Below are positions 21,158 to 33,877 of a stretch of 64,000 nt of DNA, in pieces. Source of the DNA: Calliopum simillimum (lineage: Eukaryota > Arthropoda > Insecta > Diptera > Lauxaniidae); NCBI GenBank assembly GCA_951812925.1, contig OX638368.1, forward strand, positions 81,884,909 through 81,948,908, written 5' to 3'. Below the pieces are notes generated by a model. It was given only the letters and a program-made list of their open reading frames with translations. It made no database searches and had not been told where the DNA came from. A program made the position numbers and the translations under genes. Each line of letters begins with the position of its first letter. Position 1 is the first letter of the stretch.

Positions 21158-24100
21158 CTATTGGTCAGATTTAGTAGGTAAAATGACAAGTTTATGGATT
21201 GGCCTCGTGATAACACCGTTTTGTGTCAGAATGTCAGCCACACGAACACGTTTATCAGAGCCAAAATATACTTTAACGATACGACCTAATCGCCACTCCG
21301 AGGGGCCTACAAGTTCGTTACGTACAATAACCATGTCATCTTTTTGGATATTTAATTGGGGATTTTGCCATTTATTCCTTTTGTGCAGCTCTTTTAAATA
21401 CTCGTCCTTCCATCGCCGACACAACTCCTGTTGCATAGCTTTTAGGCGCCGCCAGCGATTGTTGATGGAGATCGAGCTAAAATTTTCCTCTGGTTCAGGT
21501 AGAGCCAGTAGAGGTGAGCCAATCAGGAAGTGACCAGGAGTCAACACGGCAAGATCAGAGACATTTTCAGAAGAGGGACTAAGCGGACGCGAGTTGAGAC
21601 AAGCTTCGATACGCGATAGTACAGTTGCAAACTCTTCAAACGTATATTTGATTTGACTAGCTATCTTGCGAAAATGTTGCTTGAAACTTTTTACACCGGC
21701 CTCCCACAGACCTCCCATATGAGGCGCAGACGCAGGTATAAAGTGCCAAGAAAGTTTTTGTAAACCGTATTTTGAGACAACATCATCGCGTACACGTTTA
21801 GTGAAGTTTTCAAGATCTCCAGCTAATTCTTTCGAGGCTCCCACGAAATTTCTACCATTGTCGGAATAAATTCGACTAGGGCAACCTCTTCGTGCAATAA
21901 AGCGTGATAATGCTGCGAGGAAAGCTGGCGTTGAAAGATCACTAACAGGTTCTAAGTGAATGGCTTTTGTAGCGAAACACACAAAGAGACAAACGTATCC
22001 TTTTGTGACGCGACAATAGCGACCAGTGAAGCTTTTAATCTCAAAAGGCCCGGCGAAATCGAGACCCGTATTTGTAAAAGGACGATCTAAAAATGTTCTT
22101 AAAGGTGGCAAGGCAGCCATAATTTGACCTTGCAACTTTTTCCGGTTGACAACACAAATTTTGCAATTATGTATGGCAGTTTTTATTAAGTTTTTGACTT
22201 TTGGAATCCAAAACTCTAGTCGGACGAGACGCAGCACAAGCTGATTGCCACCGTGAAGTGATAATTCATGTATGTAGTGGACCAACAATCGTGCAAATCT
22301 GCTTTTGTTAGCTAGGAGAATAGGATGTCGTTCATTATAGGTGAGTGATATGGAAGAAGAAAGGCGACCATTGGCTCTGATCACCTTTTGACTATCTAAA
22401 AATGGAGTCATTGTCAAAATTGTACTTTTGGAAGATATCGAAATTTTGTCGCTTAAATTATTATATTCATTTTGAAAGTGAAGTTGTTGTGAAAGGATGA
22501 TTAGGCGAAGTTTGACTGAGCATATTTCAGCAACTGATATGGTAGTGTTTGGAAAGGATGCTTCAGCTCGAGTCAATGGATGTGTTCGTTTGAAGAAACG
22601 GAATACATATGATAAAATACGAAAAGCTCTTGGTAATGAAGAAAATTTTTCAAGTATGTCTTCACACACCGCCGATCTAGTAAAATGAGATTGGATTTTT
22701 TTGATTTCAAGCGTGGTATCCAAATTGTGTTGCAATGAATTTTCTGGCCATTGAGACTTAGGCATCTGTAACCAAGATGGTCAATGCCACCACAAATTAT
22801 TAGATATCAATTCTGCAGGGTATACCCCCCGGGTTGCTAGATCGGCTGGATTGGAATGCGTATCAATATGGGACCAATTATCGCTGCCAACCTTTTCAAC
22901 TATTGTGGAAATTCTGTTTGCGACGAAAGTCGTCCAAGTACATGGTGGTTTTTTGAGCCACGAAAGAACTATAGTTGAATCTGACCAGAGAAACAATGAA
23001 CTGGAGCCAATATTCAAATGTGGGGTTATCGAATCGGTCATTTTTGCGAGAAGAACAGCTCCACACAGCTCCAAACGTGGGAGAGACAGTGTTTTGATCG
23101 GAGCCACTTTTGTTTTTGAAAAAAGAAGATTACAATGAATTTTGTTGCCATTTTCGATTCGCACATACAAAACGGCTGCATATGCCTTTTCAGAGGCATC
23201 GCAAAAACCATGAAACTCAATGTTAGCAGTAGGGCAGAATTGAACCCATCGCGGAATTGAAATTAATTTTACTTTCGTGTAATTAGACACAAAATTTTGC
23301 CACTTTTTCAATGATACCGGTTTTAAGTTGTCATCCCAGTCAATTTTTTCGAGCCACAACTGTTGCATTATTATTTTTGCCGTTATTATAACGGGAGAGA
23401 GCCAACCAGCTGGGTCAAATAATCTGGCAATCATGCTGAGAACTTCTCTTTTTGTGTAAGAATTTTTTAACTGCAAAGGCAAAGCATGGAAATGAAACGA
23501 GTCTGTGATAGCGTTCCAAAAAATTCCAAGCGTTTTGGCCGTGCTTTTATCTTCTAGAGACAAGAAATCTGCGTTAAGGAGATGGTCGCGAGGCAAATCT
23601 TCTAAAAAATTCACAGAATTTGACGTCCATTTTCTCAAATAAAATCCAGCACTCTCAAGAATTCCAATGAGTTGATTGCGGGCTTCTTTTGCGCTTGAAA
23701 TATCATGTGCGCCAGCCAAAACATCATCAACGTACATCGAATCCATTAGAATTTTCGAGCCAAGTGGAAAACGAAGTTTCTCATCTTCAGCTAGTTGTAA
23801 CAGGGTCCTTATTGCAAGATATGGAGCGCAATTCACCCCAAAGGTGACAGTTTTCAGCTCAAAATCATTTATTACTAAATCATCAGAGTCACGAAATACA
23901 ATTCTTTGATATGGTGAATGTTGAGGATTAATAAGAATCTGCCTATACATTTTTTGTATATCAGCATTGAAAACATATGCGAAAAATCTCCATTTAAGGA
24001 TTAACAACACGAGATCATTTTGAAGCACAGGGCCTGTATGAAGAACGTCACTAAGAGAAGTGCCATTCGACGATTTGCTAGAAGCGTTGAATACAACCCT

Positions 24101-26443
24101 AATTTTTGTGGTTGTACTTTCCGGTTTTACTACCGCATGGTGAGGTAAATAAAAGTGACAAGAACTTGGTTGAGATGGCGAATCAACTTTTTTCATATGA
24201 TCAAGTTCAATATATTCATTGACAACCTTATCATATTCGGTTTTAAATTCAGGCTTTCGAAGAAGAGACTTTTCATTTCGTAGAAATTGACAAATGGCAA
24301 TATGTCTTGAAAAGCCAAGATTAATTTGTTTCATAAAGGAAGCTTTGAACGGCAAATTAACTATGTAACGGCCATCGGAATTTCTCGACACAGTTTTAGT
24401 GAAAAGTTCTTCGCAAAAGGCATCTGATTGTGAGACAGGCGATTTTGAAGGGACCTCTTCGATTTCCCAAAATTTACTAAGTTGATCGTTTAGAGAAACT
24501 TCAGTGAAATAAGAAACAATAGTATTGTTTTGCATATTAGATTGTGGATCCGGAACTGGTCCCGTAAGTATCCACCCGAACACGGTCTCTTGGCCAACAA
24601 GAGTACCTAAAATTCCTTTACGGATTCCGTCAAGAATTACTAGTGGATATAAATCACCACCAATTAACATGTCAATGGTCGAGCTTTGGAAAAAATTGGC
24701 ATAAGCATAGTGGAGCTTTGGCAGCTCTGGATATAAAGATGGGTCAAAAGAATGCGAGGGCATATTTCCAGTGACTAGAGGTACAACGAGTGCAGTGACT
24801 TCAATTTGTACACTTGAATCAGAAAGAGATCCAATATAAAATGATGAAACCTGAGTAGGTTTTATACTGATGGCGCCATTTAAACCAGACACTTGAGCCG
24901 AAACAGCTTTGGTGGGGAGTTTTAATAAATTTCGAAGGCGTTCCGAAATAAATGTACCTTCGGATGCTGGGTCAATAAGTGCCCGAGCTTTATATGTAAT
25001 CCCAAGATGAAAAACGTTTACTATAGCTGTACCAAGTAAAACTTTTTTGGTGACAGCATTGAAGCAAGTTTGAACAGTTTCTATAGGATTTGAAATCGAA
25101 TTAGTGGACTGTATGGTTGTAGCATGAGACACAGAAGAGCTTATTGCAGAAACAATTGGTTGCTTTGGTTTAGTGCCGGTAGCACTTTTAGAATATTCAA
25201 CTCTTTGTGTCGAGGTAGATTGCTGTGCACTTGTAGTGTTTTTATGTAAAAGCGAATGATGTTGCTTTTTACATGTCTGACAAGTATTAACACTCTGGCA
25301 ATCTCTTATTTCATGAGACGCAGAGAGACAATTAAGGCAGTAGTGGTACTGCTTTACTGTTGAAAATCGATCTTGAAAGTTCATTTTGAGAAACTTAGAA
25401 CAAGATCGTAAAGGATGAGAACCCTTGCACAGCCTACACTGAGAAAAATCGATTTTATTGTGATAATTGTTGTAGGACTTGGACTTTGGAACAGCATTGG
25501 TAGATTTTGAAACAACAGGTTGAGAAGATGTGGAACTACGGATATCTGATACGGTCTCGAGAGTTTGAAACCGGTCAGTCAGAAAACTATCGAGATCCAG
25601 CCATTTTGGAATTTCAGTTTTATTTTTCACTGATTGTTCCCACAGTGCAAGGCTTTGCTCTGGGAGCCGTGTGGAGCACAAAAAAACAAAAATTGCGTCC
25701 CAATTTTTTATATCAATTTTATAAAGCTGTAGTGAAGCAATACAGTTATTTATATCACGTTGAAGACGTTTGAGGCTACTTCCCGACTCTTGTGTCACCA
25801 TTGGCAAGTTGAATAAAATTTTCAGTTGGTTATTTATCAAAATTCTTTTATTTTCGTATTGAGCTTTAAGATTTTCCCACGCAATAGGAAAACCATCATT
25901 GGTCAAAGGGGCTTTTTGCACTATTTCTTTCGCTTCGCCGCTTGTTTTTTGCAATAAATGATAAAGTTTTTCTACTGGATGGAGACTCTTATTGTTCACA
26001 TAGATAGCAGTGAACATATCCCTAAAAGTTGGCCATGTTGAATAACTACCATGAAACACATCTGTATCACATGGTGGGACCTTAATATTAGAGCCAGAGT
26101 CTTTCGCACTTTGTGGTGTAGAAATTGGTAGAACTGATTGAGATAAAGCCGCTATAAATTTGTTAATTTCCGTCATGGAACGAATGTAGCATTTGTGACA
26201 CTCAAGGTATTTGGCCTTGACGACCTTGACGTCGTCATCGCTGTCAGTTAATTCAGCGAGACAATCTTCATATGAACTTTTCACAATGGTCCAAATACTT
26301 TTGAGCTCTTCTTGCTCAAGTTCTAACGCAATTAGCGAATGCTCTTCAATTTTAATGCTTACAAAATAAGCCTCGTATTCAACTAAGCGATCTGCCGTGC
26401 GAATGAATATGTCTAAAGCTGACATTTCGTTAAAGTTGCACAA
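21158..26443 (-). pseudogene. BEL/Pao Gag-Pol polyprotein with one premature stop
   Basis: One frame runs from the start (ATG at 26443, or MSALDIF at 26425) to TAG at 21158, interrupted only by TGA at 22781-22783 in LWWH-stop-PSWLQ. The first part (1,220 codons) has a Pao Gag domain, three zinc knuckles (CRLCKGSHPLRSC, CLNCLSASHEIRDC, CQTCKKQHHSLLH; about 335-395), a retropepsin with DPA rather than DSG (LIDPASEGTFIS, about 485), reverse transcriptase with YVDD (about 905) and RNase H (FHGFCDASE, about 1080). The second part is integrase: H-C zinc region, GLDFAGPF, SDNGRNF and a downstream Glu, then the Pao C-terminal domain (WRLGRIVKVYFGSDKRVRV). The stop separates RNase H from integrase. 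Confidence 0.93.
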
Positions 26444-26964
26444 AAACGCACGAAAAATTGATAAAAAGGCAATCCCTGCTTAGCACAAAAACAATTTTTA
26501 ATTTCTAAAATTCTTAACAGTGTATGTACTGTAGCACTATGAATCTTAAAAAAATTGATGAAATTCGTTTGAAAAGAAAATGAAATCACGAAAAAATTTT
26601 TGTATGATGCACAGTGTAACCTTAATAACCTTGATGTCTGCTTTTTTTTTGAAAAGTGGCGTGACAAACAAAGAACCGTAGCAACGGTGTCGTAAAATTG
26701 GCCTTGAAAGACTAACATATGAAAAAACACGTGATGTAATGGCACCCGAGTCAAAAACCGCACCAAAAAAAAAAACGAAAAAATTTGAGCCGCCAGTGGC
26801 AAAAAAAAAACCAAATAAAGTTGACAAATGAATCACGAAAAAATTTGAGACAATAGCATAAAGTTGAATTTATATTTCACGCACTGACCTTGTACTTGAT
26901 ACTCCGTGGGGGAAAACTTCGTACTCCAGTATACGGCTCAGTATAAAATCCAACGCTGCCTCAA

Positions 26965-26983
26965 CTCCGGTTCGTATGGACCA
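26965..26983 (-). promoter_or_regulatory. Primer-binding site of BEL/Pao element 2
   Basis: On the minus strand, TGGTCCATACGAACCGGAG begins five bases after the 5' LTR, the same gap as in element 1. It starts with the complement of CCA and contains a T-arm-like CGAACCGG. It resembles the complement of insect tRNA-Tyr but with differences, so the tRNA is uncertain. Confidence 0.55.
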
Positions 26984-26988
26984 ATTTA

Positions 26989-27283
26989 TGTTGGTATGAA
27001 AAAACACAACTTTTCTTTTAACTTTTAAGTTTATATTTAGTTTATTATGATTTTAACTTTAATTTAAGTTTTTATTTGATTTTAATTTTACTTTAAGTTT
27101 TAACAAAAAAATAGAGCTGTTGCTGCTGCAAATTGAAAAATCCAAGTGACAGAATAAAATTGTAAACCAAACCGAGCCCCGGTGTTGGTTCGCAGGGATG
27201 ACGCACGCATGTTGTGCCTAGCATACACTGCATGCACGCGTTTTGTCGCACGAACACATGAGTGCGTTTTAGTCGCGCGAACA
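26989..27283 (-). repeat. 5' LTR of BEL/Pao element 2
   Basis: 295 bp, same sequence as 19324-19618 as far as can be seen by eye; followed by the CTCAT duplication. Confidence 0.95.
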
Positions 27284-27588
27284 CTCATAAATTTTGAAAA
27301 AAACGGTTTTTCTGTTTAAAAATGTTAGTCGCATTAATCGCAGGAGTGATATATGAATAAATTTATGTGTATTCAATCAAATCAAGTAAGATGAAATGAA
27401 CTCAAAGTGAAAATGGGCGGTGCCACGCCCCAAAAACAAATTCGTCATATTCGTCATATCTCCGAAACTATTAGATAGATAAGATTCGGTATGTTTGTAA
27501 CAGGCACAGAAAGAAATAAAATCCACTGAAAAAGTGGGCGGTGCCACGCCCTATGTATATAAAACTTATCATATCTCCGAAACTGTTA

Positions 27589-28417
27589 AGGGCCGTCTAC
27601 ACGCACAGTTTTACCTCAAGACTTACCTGCACAAACTGGCTTGTGCAGGTAAGTCTGTACGTGTGGACGGCAAAAGTCAAGGTTGCACAGTTCAAAAGTG
27701 CGGCCTGTGCTTTCTTTGAATTTCCAAAGATTTTTTCTGCAAACTAGGCTTGCGCAGGCAAGTTGAAACGTGTGGACGGCGTACAGGCCGTGCCTTCAAT
27801 CTGTCGCTTAAATTGAAGTCTGCAAATGCATTTATATTGCATGTGATAGCTCTGTCATGAAAATTATGCGTTTTTTCATTGATCCATTTTGGAAAATATG
27901 CAAATGAAAAAACAATTAAAGGGCCGTCCACACGTACAGTCTTACCTGCGCAAACCTAGTTCGTGCAAACTAAAGAGTTGGAGAATACTTTTTTATCGCG
28001 TCCACACGACACAGGCAAGTCTGTGCAGTTTTCAGTATACTTAATTTTTATAGCAACATGACGTCTAGCAAAAATTGTATTTTCATTTGAATTGTTTTTC
28101 TTTTGTATGTTTTCCAAAATAGATCAATGAAAAAATTCATAATTTTCATGACAGAACTATCACATGCAATATAAATGCATTTGAAGAATGAAATTTAAGC
28201 GACAGATTGAAGGCACAGCCTGTACGCCGTCCACATGTTACAACTTGCCTGCACAAGTTTAGTTTGCACAAAAAATCTTTGGAAATACAAAGAAAGCACA
28301 GGCCGCACTTTTGAACTGTGCAAACTTGACTTTTGCCGTCCACACGTACAGGCTTACCTGCGCAAACTGGTTTGTGCAGGTAAGTCTTGAGGTAAAACTG
28401 TGCGTGTAGACGGCCCT
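27589..28417. mobile_element. PIF/Harbinger-like MITE with repeated palindromes
   Basis: The ends AGGGCCGTCTACACGCACAG (27589) and its inverse (ending 28417) are flanked by TTA on both sides (27586-27588 and 28418-28420), the duplication used by PIF/Harbinger. Inside, a word like GCAGGTAAGTCTGTACGTGT with its GGACGGC neighbour recurs about six times in both orientations (near 27640, 27765, 27920, 28010, 28240, 28350). There is no ORF. It interrupts the left arm of foldback 2. Confidence 0.8.
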
Positions 28418-29129
28418 TTAGAGCTATTGGGCTGAGTTTTGGTATATATATAAAAGGTAGTGAGTCAAATAAAATTTGCTGAAAAAAGGGCGGTACCACA
28501 CCCGCAAATGAACATATCCTTATTAATTGCCCCTCTTATCTATAGGAAACAAGTTCATTCATATAGCTCTGCCTGTGGGCGTGGCACCACATATTTTTTC
28601 AGCAGACATTATTTTTCTTGATGACTTTTATATACAAACCGAATTTCATCCACATGAGTCAAATAGTTTCGCAGATATGATGTGTTTTATATTTGTGGGG
28701 CGTGGCACCGCCTACTTTTCTAGTAAATATTATTTCTCTCTGTGCCTGTTACAAACATACGAATATTATCTATCTGCGTCTATTAGTTTCGAAGATATGA
28801 CGAATTTGTTTTTGGGGCGTGGCACCGCCCATTTTCACTTTGAGTTCATTTCATCGTAATTGATTTGATTGAACATATAAATTTATTCATATATCACTCC
28901 TGCGTTTAATGCGACTAACATTTTTAAACAGAATAACCGTTTTTTTCAAAATTCATGAGATTTCGACCTCTGTCCCTAATTTGTGGATCAAATGCTTGAA
29001 AAAGCGGACATCTTTTCAGATAGCTCAATGTATAACCTTTAATTTTGCATTTGATTTTTTTTTTAAAAAAGGGTCCTTGTAGTGAATTATTTTTGTGTGC
29101 ACTTTTTAGTCCAAAAAAACCATAGTGCG

Positions 29130-29700
29130 ACGCTCCGCATCAGCATTGTGTAAAGCATGGATTTGTTCATCTGATGGTATTATTTGTGGGTTGCGCCAAA
29201 CCATCTTCATATTCATCAGCTGTTATACAGGGTGGTTCTTCAATACTTGGTAGTGTTTCATTTGCTGTGCAACTGAAGACAAGAGGATTGGTATAATTCT
29301 TATATCCTGGCAGCTAAAAATTCGTGTTCACAAATGTAGTCAAATCGCTGCTCTGGCTCAAAGAAAGCAAAAAAAAACACTGTGAGATATTTTTTGATAT
29401 ACACCACCAAGTTCCAGCCATTGATTTCTTCGTTGCATATCTCTTGGAAATTGAAACAGCGTAAATTGAAATTTTCGTACACCTTAAATCATCAAATTGT
29501 GCATTTTCCTTAACATGAAGATACACCTTGTTTGGTATTCCTTTCCTTGTATTGCAGTAAAAGTCTATTTAATACAAATTCGTATTTCTTGTTATCGAGG
29601 CAATTCTCAAACCAATTCCCTCCTAGCATTTTTGGTGTACGAATACTTCGGACACTTAACGGAAAGTAAAGTGGCAATGCAGCAGCAACATAAGGTTCCA
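29130..29700 (-). pseudogene. Unidentified coding relic, right part
   Basis: Protein-like frames on the minus strand: 29701-29510 reads MEPYVAAALPLYFPLSVRSI and continues to LLLQYKERN, and 29482-29300 and 29526-29314 continue in other frames. Frame changes and stops show decay. The reading continues, across the TTAA-flanked insertion at 29705-33898, into 33903-34110. I do not recognise the protein; a host gene or the body of another transposon are both possible. Confidence 0.4.
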
Positions 29701-30129
29701 TTAAGGCAGGTTCTCACCTTGTGGGCCCGAAAAGTGCACTTTTTTAGGAATTTTTTTTGAGAAAACGGCTAAAGATACAACGCTGAAAATTTTTTCTGAA
29801 TATGAACATATATTTATTCAGAGAATACAATTTTTGAAATTGAAAAAATCAAAAAAAGCGGGGGGGAGGGGGCGCCCATCAGTGGCGGCATGTGTTTCGC
29901 TGCCGGAAGTGATTCGCTCAAAACCCGTGATCTGAAACACAAAAACCGAACACATTCTTAATTTGTATCGTATCTGCTCTTCTTATACGGCTAAAATTGT
30001 ATGTTTATTTATATATTTATATATTTATAAATATATGTATATGTGCCCAAATTTTTCTCGAGAACGGATGCAGCGATTTTAATGAAACTTTATCAAAGGA
30101 TGCACTCTAGCATAAAATGGAGAATAAAC

Positions 30130-31060
30130 AAGGTTTTAACTTTATAGCTGCCCACTAGGGGGCGTGGCACCGCCCTAAAGTTTAAATTTCATCTAGTCAT
30201 AACTTCCAAACCATTAAAGGTATTTTGATGAAATTTAGTACACATCTACTGACTATCAATGTCTTCTAATGGACAGAAAGTGGGCGGAATCGAAGAAGTG
30301 CCACGCCCACTTTTAAGCCATTGAAAATTTTGATTTAATATTACTCGAAAACGACTCCAACAATTTTGATGAAAATTTAGGAGATGTTACCTCTGCAAAC
30401 AAGGATTAATATGTGATGCACCGTTATATTGGGAAAACTCGTTGAAGGGCGTGGCACCGCCCACAAAAATATAAAACGTTATAAAAAGAGAACCAATAGA
30501 GCAAACATTCTGAAATTAACTGTGAGGAGCCTAATTGCAATAGGGCATCTCTGATTTGAAAATGGGCGAAATGTCGCCATTGCGCGTGGAACCTCCCATA
30601 CAAGCGAAATACGTTAAATGCTATTTCTCGCAAATGTTACAAGATATTTTAATGAAATTTGGTATGTAGGCACTACTTATCAATGCCTTGTAATAACCGA
30701 AAAGTGGGCGGTATCTAAGAGGTGCCACGCCCCTTTTTTAACCATTGAAAATTTTAATTCAATATTACTCGAAAACGAATTCAACAATTTTAATGAAAAT
30801 TTAAAATATCTTCCCCTGAAAACAAGTATTAATATGTGTTATGCCGTTATATTAGGAAAACTCGTTGGAGGGCGTGCCACCGCCCACAAAAGTTTAATAC
30901 GCTATAAAAAGAAAACTACTAAAGCAATCTTTCTGAATTTAACTGTAGGGAATCTTCTTTTCATGAGGCACCTACGAGCTGAAAGTGGGCAAAATATCGC
31001 AGGTGGGCGTGGAACCTCCCGTACAAGTAAAACAAATTAAATGCTATTTAACGCAAATGG
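30130..31060. repeat. Tandem units of about 425 bp with GGGCGTGGCACCGCCC blocks
   Basis: Two adjacent units align at an offset of about 425: 'gtgggcgg' at 30280 and 30703, 'ggaaaactcgttg' at 30430 and 30857, and 'ggaacctccc' at 30590 and 31012. Each unit carries three GC-rich near-palindromes (GGCGTGGCACCGCC type) spaced about 120-150 bp in otherwise AT-rich DNA. A third partial unit follows the palindrome at 32996-33210. Confidence 0.75.
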
Positions 31061-31069
31061 TACAACATA

Positions 31070-32993
31070 TGAATGGGTTTATTTGAAAGTGGAATAAGTC
31101 CAATTCCAGAAAAATTGAGTTTATGGTAGTTATAGCTAGCTATATATGTCCTCTTTTTATATTGAAAATTTCAGACTCGTTAGATCACGATTTCATCATA
31201 AATTACTCAAAAGAACTTTTCATGAAAAGCATTTTTACAAAAATGATTTTTTTGAAAGTGGAATAAGTCCATTTTTTCATCTACTGCTACACAGAAGATA
31301 TTGCTTTTAATTCAATTTAAAAATATTGGCAAGCGCTATTTAACTGGTGTTAAGTGTTTACCACTGTAAATTTACCAAATTTTGTTATGCTGTACAAATT
31401 TTTACAGGTGTAATAGAAAATAGTCGAGTGTTTTTGGTCTGAATGGACTTATTCCACTTTCATTTATAATAAATTTAAAAATTTGTTATACTTTTGTATG
31501 ACTTATTCCATTTTTACTTACAAAATATTTTGTAAACTAAAGCAAAGGAAAATTAAAACTTAGAAAAATTTTACTTTAAAAACTGTTGTTGTCTTTTTTT
31601 CTTTTATTTTTGCCCAAATAGGGCTCTGGGAAATAATTACAACAACAACAACAACAACAAAAAGTTCTTGTCGGACCTACTTTCGGAGATATAGCCATCG
31701 GAAGATCGAGATATATCTTTTATAAAAACTATTATAAGTTGGGAACCCCTGAAAGGATTTCAATAATGTTAGTGTCATACGAAAGATATATTAATTTGCT
31801 ATAAAATCAACCTGAAAAAATTTTTAATGCGAGTGGGGGTTTTAGAGATATTGCAAATTTCACGAAAATTTTGATATTTTTTTTTTAAAGCACTATTTTT
31901 CCAAAAACTGTATCATTAACGCATAGTTTTAGTAACATAAAATGAAAGCTCAATTTATTTCTTTTCATTCAACATGTAATTTGTACCTGATTTCTTGCAT
32001 TAAAAATTTTTTTTATAGGAAAACAAAAAAGTAAGTTATTGAAAAGCATCGAAAAGTCTACAGGAACCGGAATTGATCGAAAACTATGCAAAAACATCGT
32101 TATTGTTGTTATTGTTATTTTTGTTGTTGTTGTTGATGGTATTATTGTTGTTCTTGTAATGTTTTGCAAAATTTCATGAAAATTTCTTTAGTTTACTTTT
32201 TTGTTTTCCTATAAAAAAAAGTATGCCAGTGCAAGAAATCAGGTACAAATTACATGTTAGATGAAAGGAAATAAATTGGGCTTTCATATAATGTTACTAA
32301 AACTATGCGTTAATGATACAGTTTTTGGAAAAATAGTGCTTTAAAAAAAAAAAAATTATCAAAATTTCTGGAAATTTGCAATATCTCCATAACCACCACT
32401 CGCATTAAACATTTTTTCAGGTTGATTTTATAGCAAATTAATATATCTTTCGTTTGACACTAACATTATTGAAATCCTTTCAGGGGTTCCCAACTTATAA
32501 TAGTTTTTATAAAAGATATATCTCGATCTTCCGATGGCTATATCTCCGAAAGTAGGTCCGACAAGAACTTTTTGTTGTTGTTGTTGTTGTTGTAATTATT
32601 TCCCAGAGCCCTATTTGGGCAAAAATAAAAGAAAAAAAGACAACAACAGTTTTTAAAGTAAAATTTTTCTAAGTTTTAATTTTCCTTTGCTTTAGTTTAC
32701 AAAATATTTTGTAAGTAAAAATGGAATAAGTCATACAAAAGTATAACAAATTTTTAAATTTATTATAAATGAAAGTGGAATAAGTCCATTCAGACCAAAA
32801 AAACTCGACTATTTTCTATTACACTTGTAAAAATTTTTACAGCATAACAAAATTTGGTAAATTTTCAGTGGTAAACACTTAACACCAGTTAAATACCTCT
32901 TGCCAATATTTTTAAATTGAGTCGTACGCAAACCCTTCAATATCTCAGTTTATGAAAAAGTGGACTTATTCCACTTTCAAAAAAACCCATTCA
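31070..32993. mobile_element. 1.9-kb palindromic element (TA target)
   Basis: The arms 31070-32027 and 32203-32993 are inverted copies around a spacer rich in GTT triplets. Ends TGAATGGGTTT and AAACCCATTCA are flanked by TA (31068-31069 and 32994-32995); the sequence either side rejoins the neighbouring tandem unit exactly ('acaacatattttg'). Arms carry repeated GGAATAAGTC words, a (CAA)n run near 31640 mirrored by (GTT)n near 32575, and 'cagggttcccaac'-like text. No coding sequence. The TA duplication suggests mobilisation by a Tc1/mariner transposase. Confidence 0.8.
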
Positions 32994-32995
32994 TA

Positions 32996-33877
32996 TTTTG
33001 ATGAAATTTGGTATGCGGATCGTGATCACGAGTATATAAAGCATAACGAAAAGTGGGCGTTGTTCAATAATTGCCACGCCCACTTTTTTCCAAAATAAAA
33101 ATTTTATTTAATAACTCATGCACAAAAAAAAAATGGAATGAACTTTCCGAGGCATGATGATACGATATTTCAGCCCCCATACAAGAGACGAAATATTTTG
33201 GGTGCGTGGCGTATCCCATTTATTTATTTTAAGTCATTCTATTTCTCTTAAAAAATTTGGAGTTCTTGATATTTTTCTATACCATTCGATATTTTCCGAG
33301 TTTTTTCTTACTATTATTCTCATCGGTTTATTTATCATTTTGTAAGCATGACCATTAGAGGTGAAAAGGTACACATTTCATAACAAAAAATAGCTATGAA
33401 TAAAAACATCGACTAAAATAATAAGATCAGATTGTTGACCGAGCAGGGATCGGTCTCCAGGTACTTATCTATTAAATGAACTACGATCCTGAAAAAAAAT
33501 CAAAATTCCAAAAGTTATGAGGTTTTGAAAAAAAAATTACGATTTTCGCATATTTTTCTTCACTAATTATTTTTTTAAATATACAATTTTCAATATTTTT
33601 GGCTGATCGTAGTTCATTTATTAGAGAAAATCCTAAGGAACATTTTAAAAAAAATTTGGTGACGATTGGTTCATTGTAGCGTCTTCAATCACTTCCGTTA
33701 GGTCCGAAAACATGGTTCTGAGAAAAACGCGTTTAAAGTGCCAAAGCGCGCTCGGCCGGTGCTCGACAGTGCTCTACGTAACGGGTTATAACTTTCGTAA
33801 TTTTTCAGATTTTGATCTGAAACATTTTTGGAACATGTATCTACACGATAAGGCAAAAAAAAATCGATTTTTTTGAC
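32996..33877. other. Right interior of the TTAA-flanked element
   Basis: It starts with the partial third tandem unit and continues as AT-rich DNA. A small inverted pair 'gaactacgatc' (33479) and 'gatcgtagttc' (33605) brackets about 130 bp. A GC-rich patch at 33745-33785 has no ORF. Confidence 0.4.

Larger units (their letters stand above)
19324..27283 (-). mobile_element. BEL/Pao LTR retrotransposon 2 (8.0 kb) with an extra 3' ORF
   Basis: It has 295-bp LTRs at both ends and a perfect 5-bp duplication CTCAT (19319-19323 and 27284-27288). It is transcribed leftward. Order: 5' LTR (26989-27283), primer site, gag-pol (26443 to 21158), an additional ORF (21040 to 20261), a 640-bp AT-rich tail, and the 3' LTR (19324-19618). 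The LTRs look identical. It is about 1.7 kb longer than element 1 because of the extra ORF and the tail. Confidence 0.95.
19148..29129. mobile_element. Foldback element 2, split by BEL/Pao and a MITE
   Basis: The left arm is 19148-19323 and resumes after the BEL element at 27289; the right arm is about 28540-29129. Ends: CGCACTATGG at 19148 and CCATAGTGCG ending at 29129, with a possible 4-bp duplication ACGC on each side. The arms match through 'tttttggactaaaaagtgc' and 'aattagggacagaggtcga', and through the GGGCGGTGCCACGCCC blocks near 27420 and 27540 against those near 28700 and 28820. Without its insertions it is about 1.2 kb with nearly complete dyad symmetry. No coding sequence is present. 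Confidence 0.75.
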
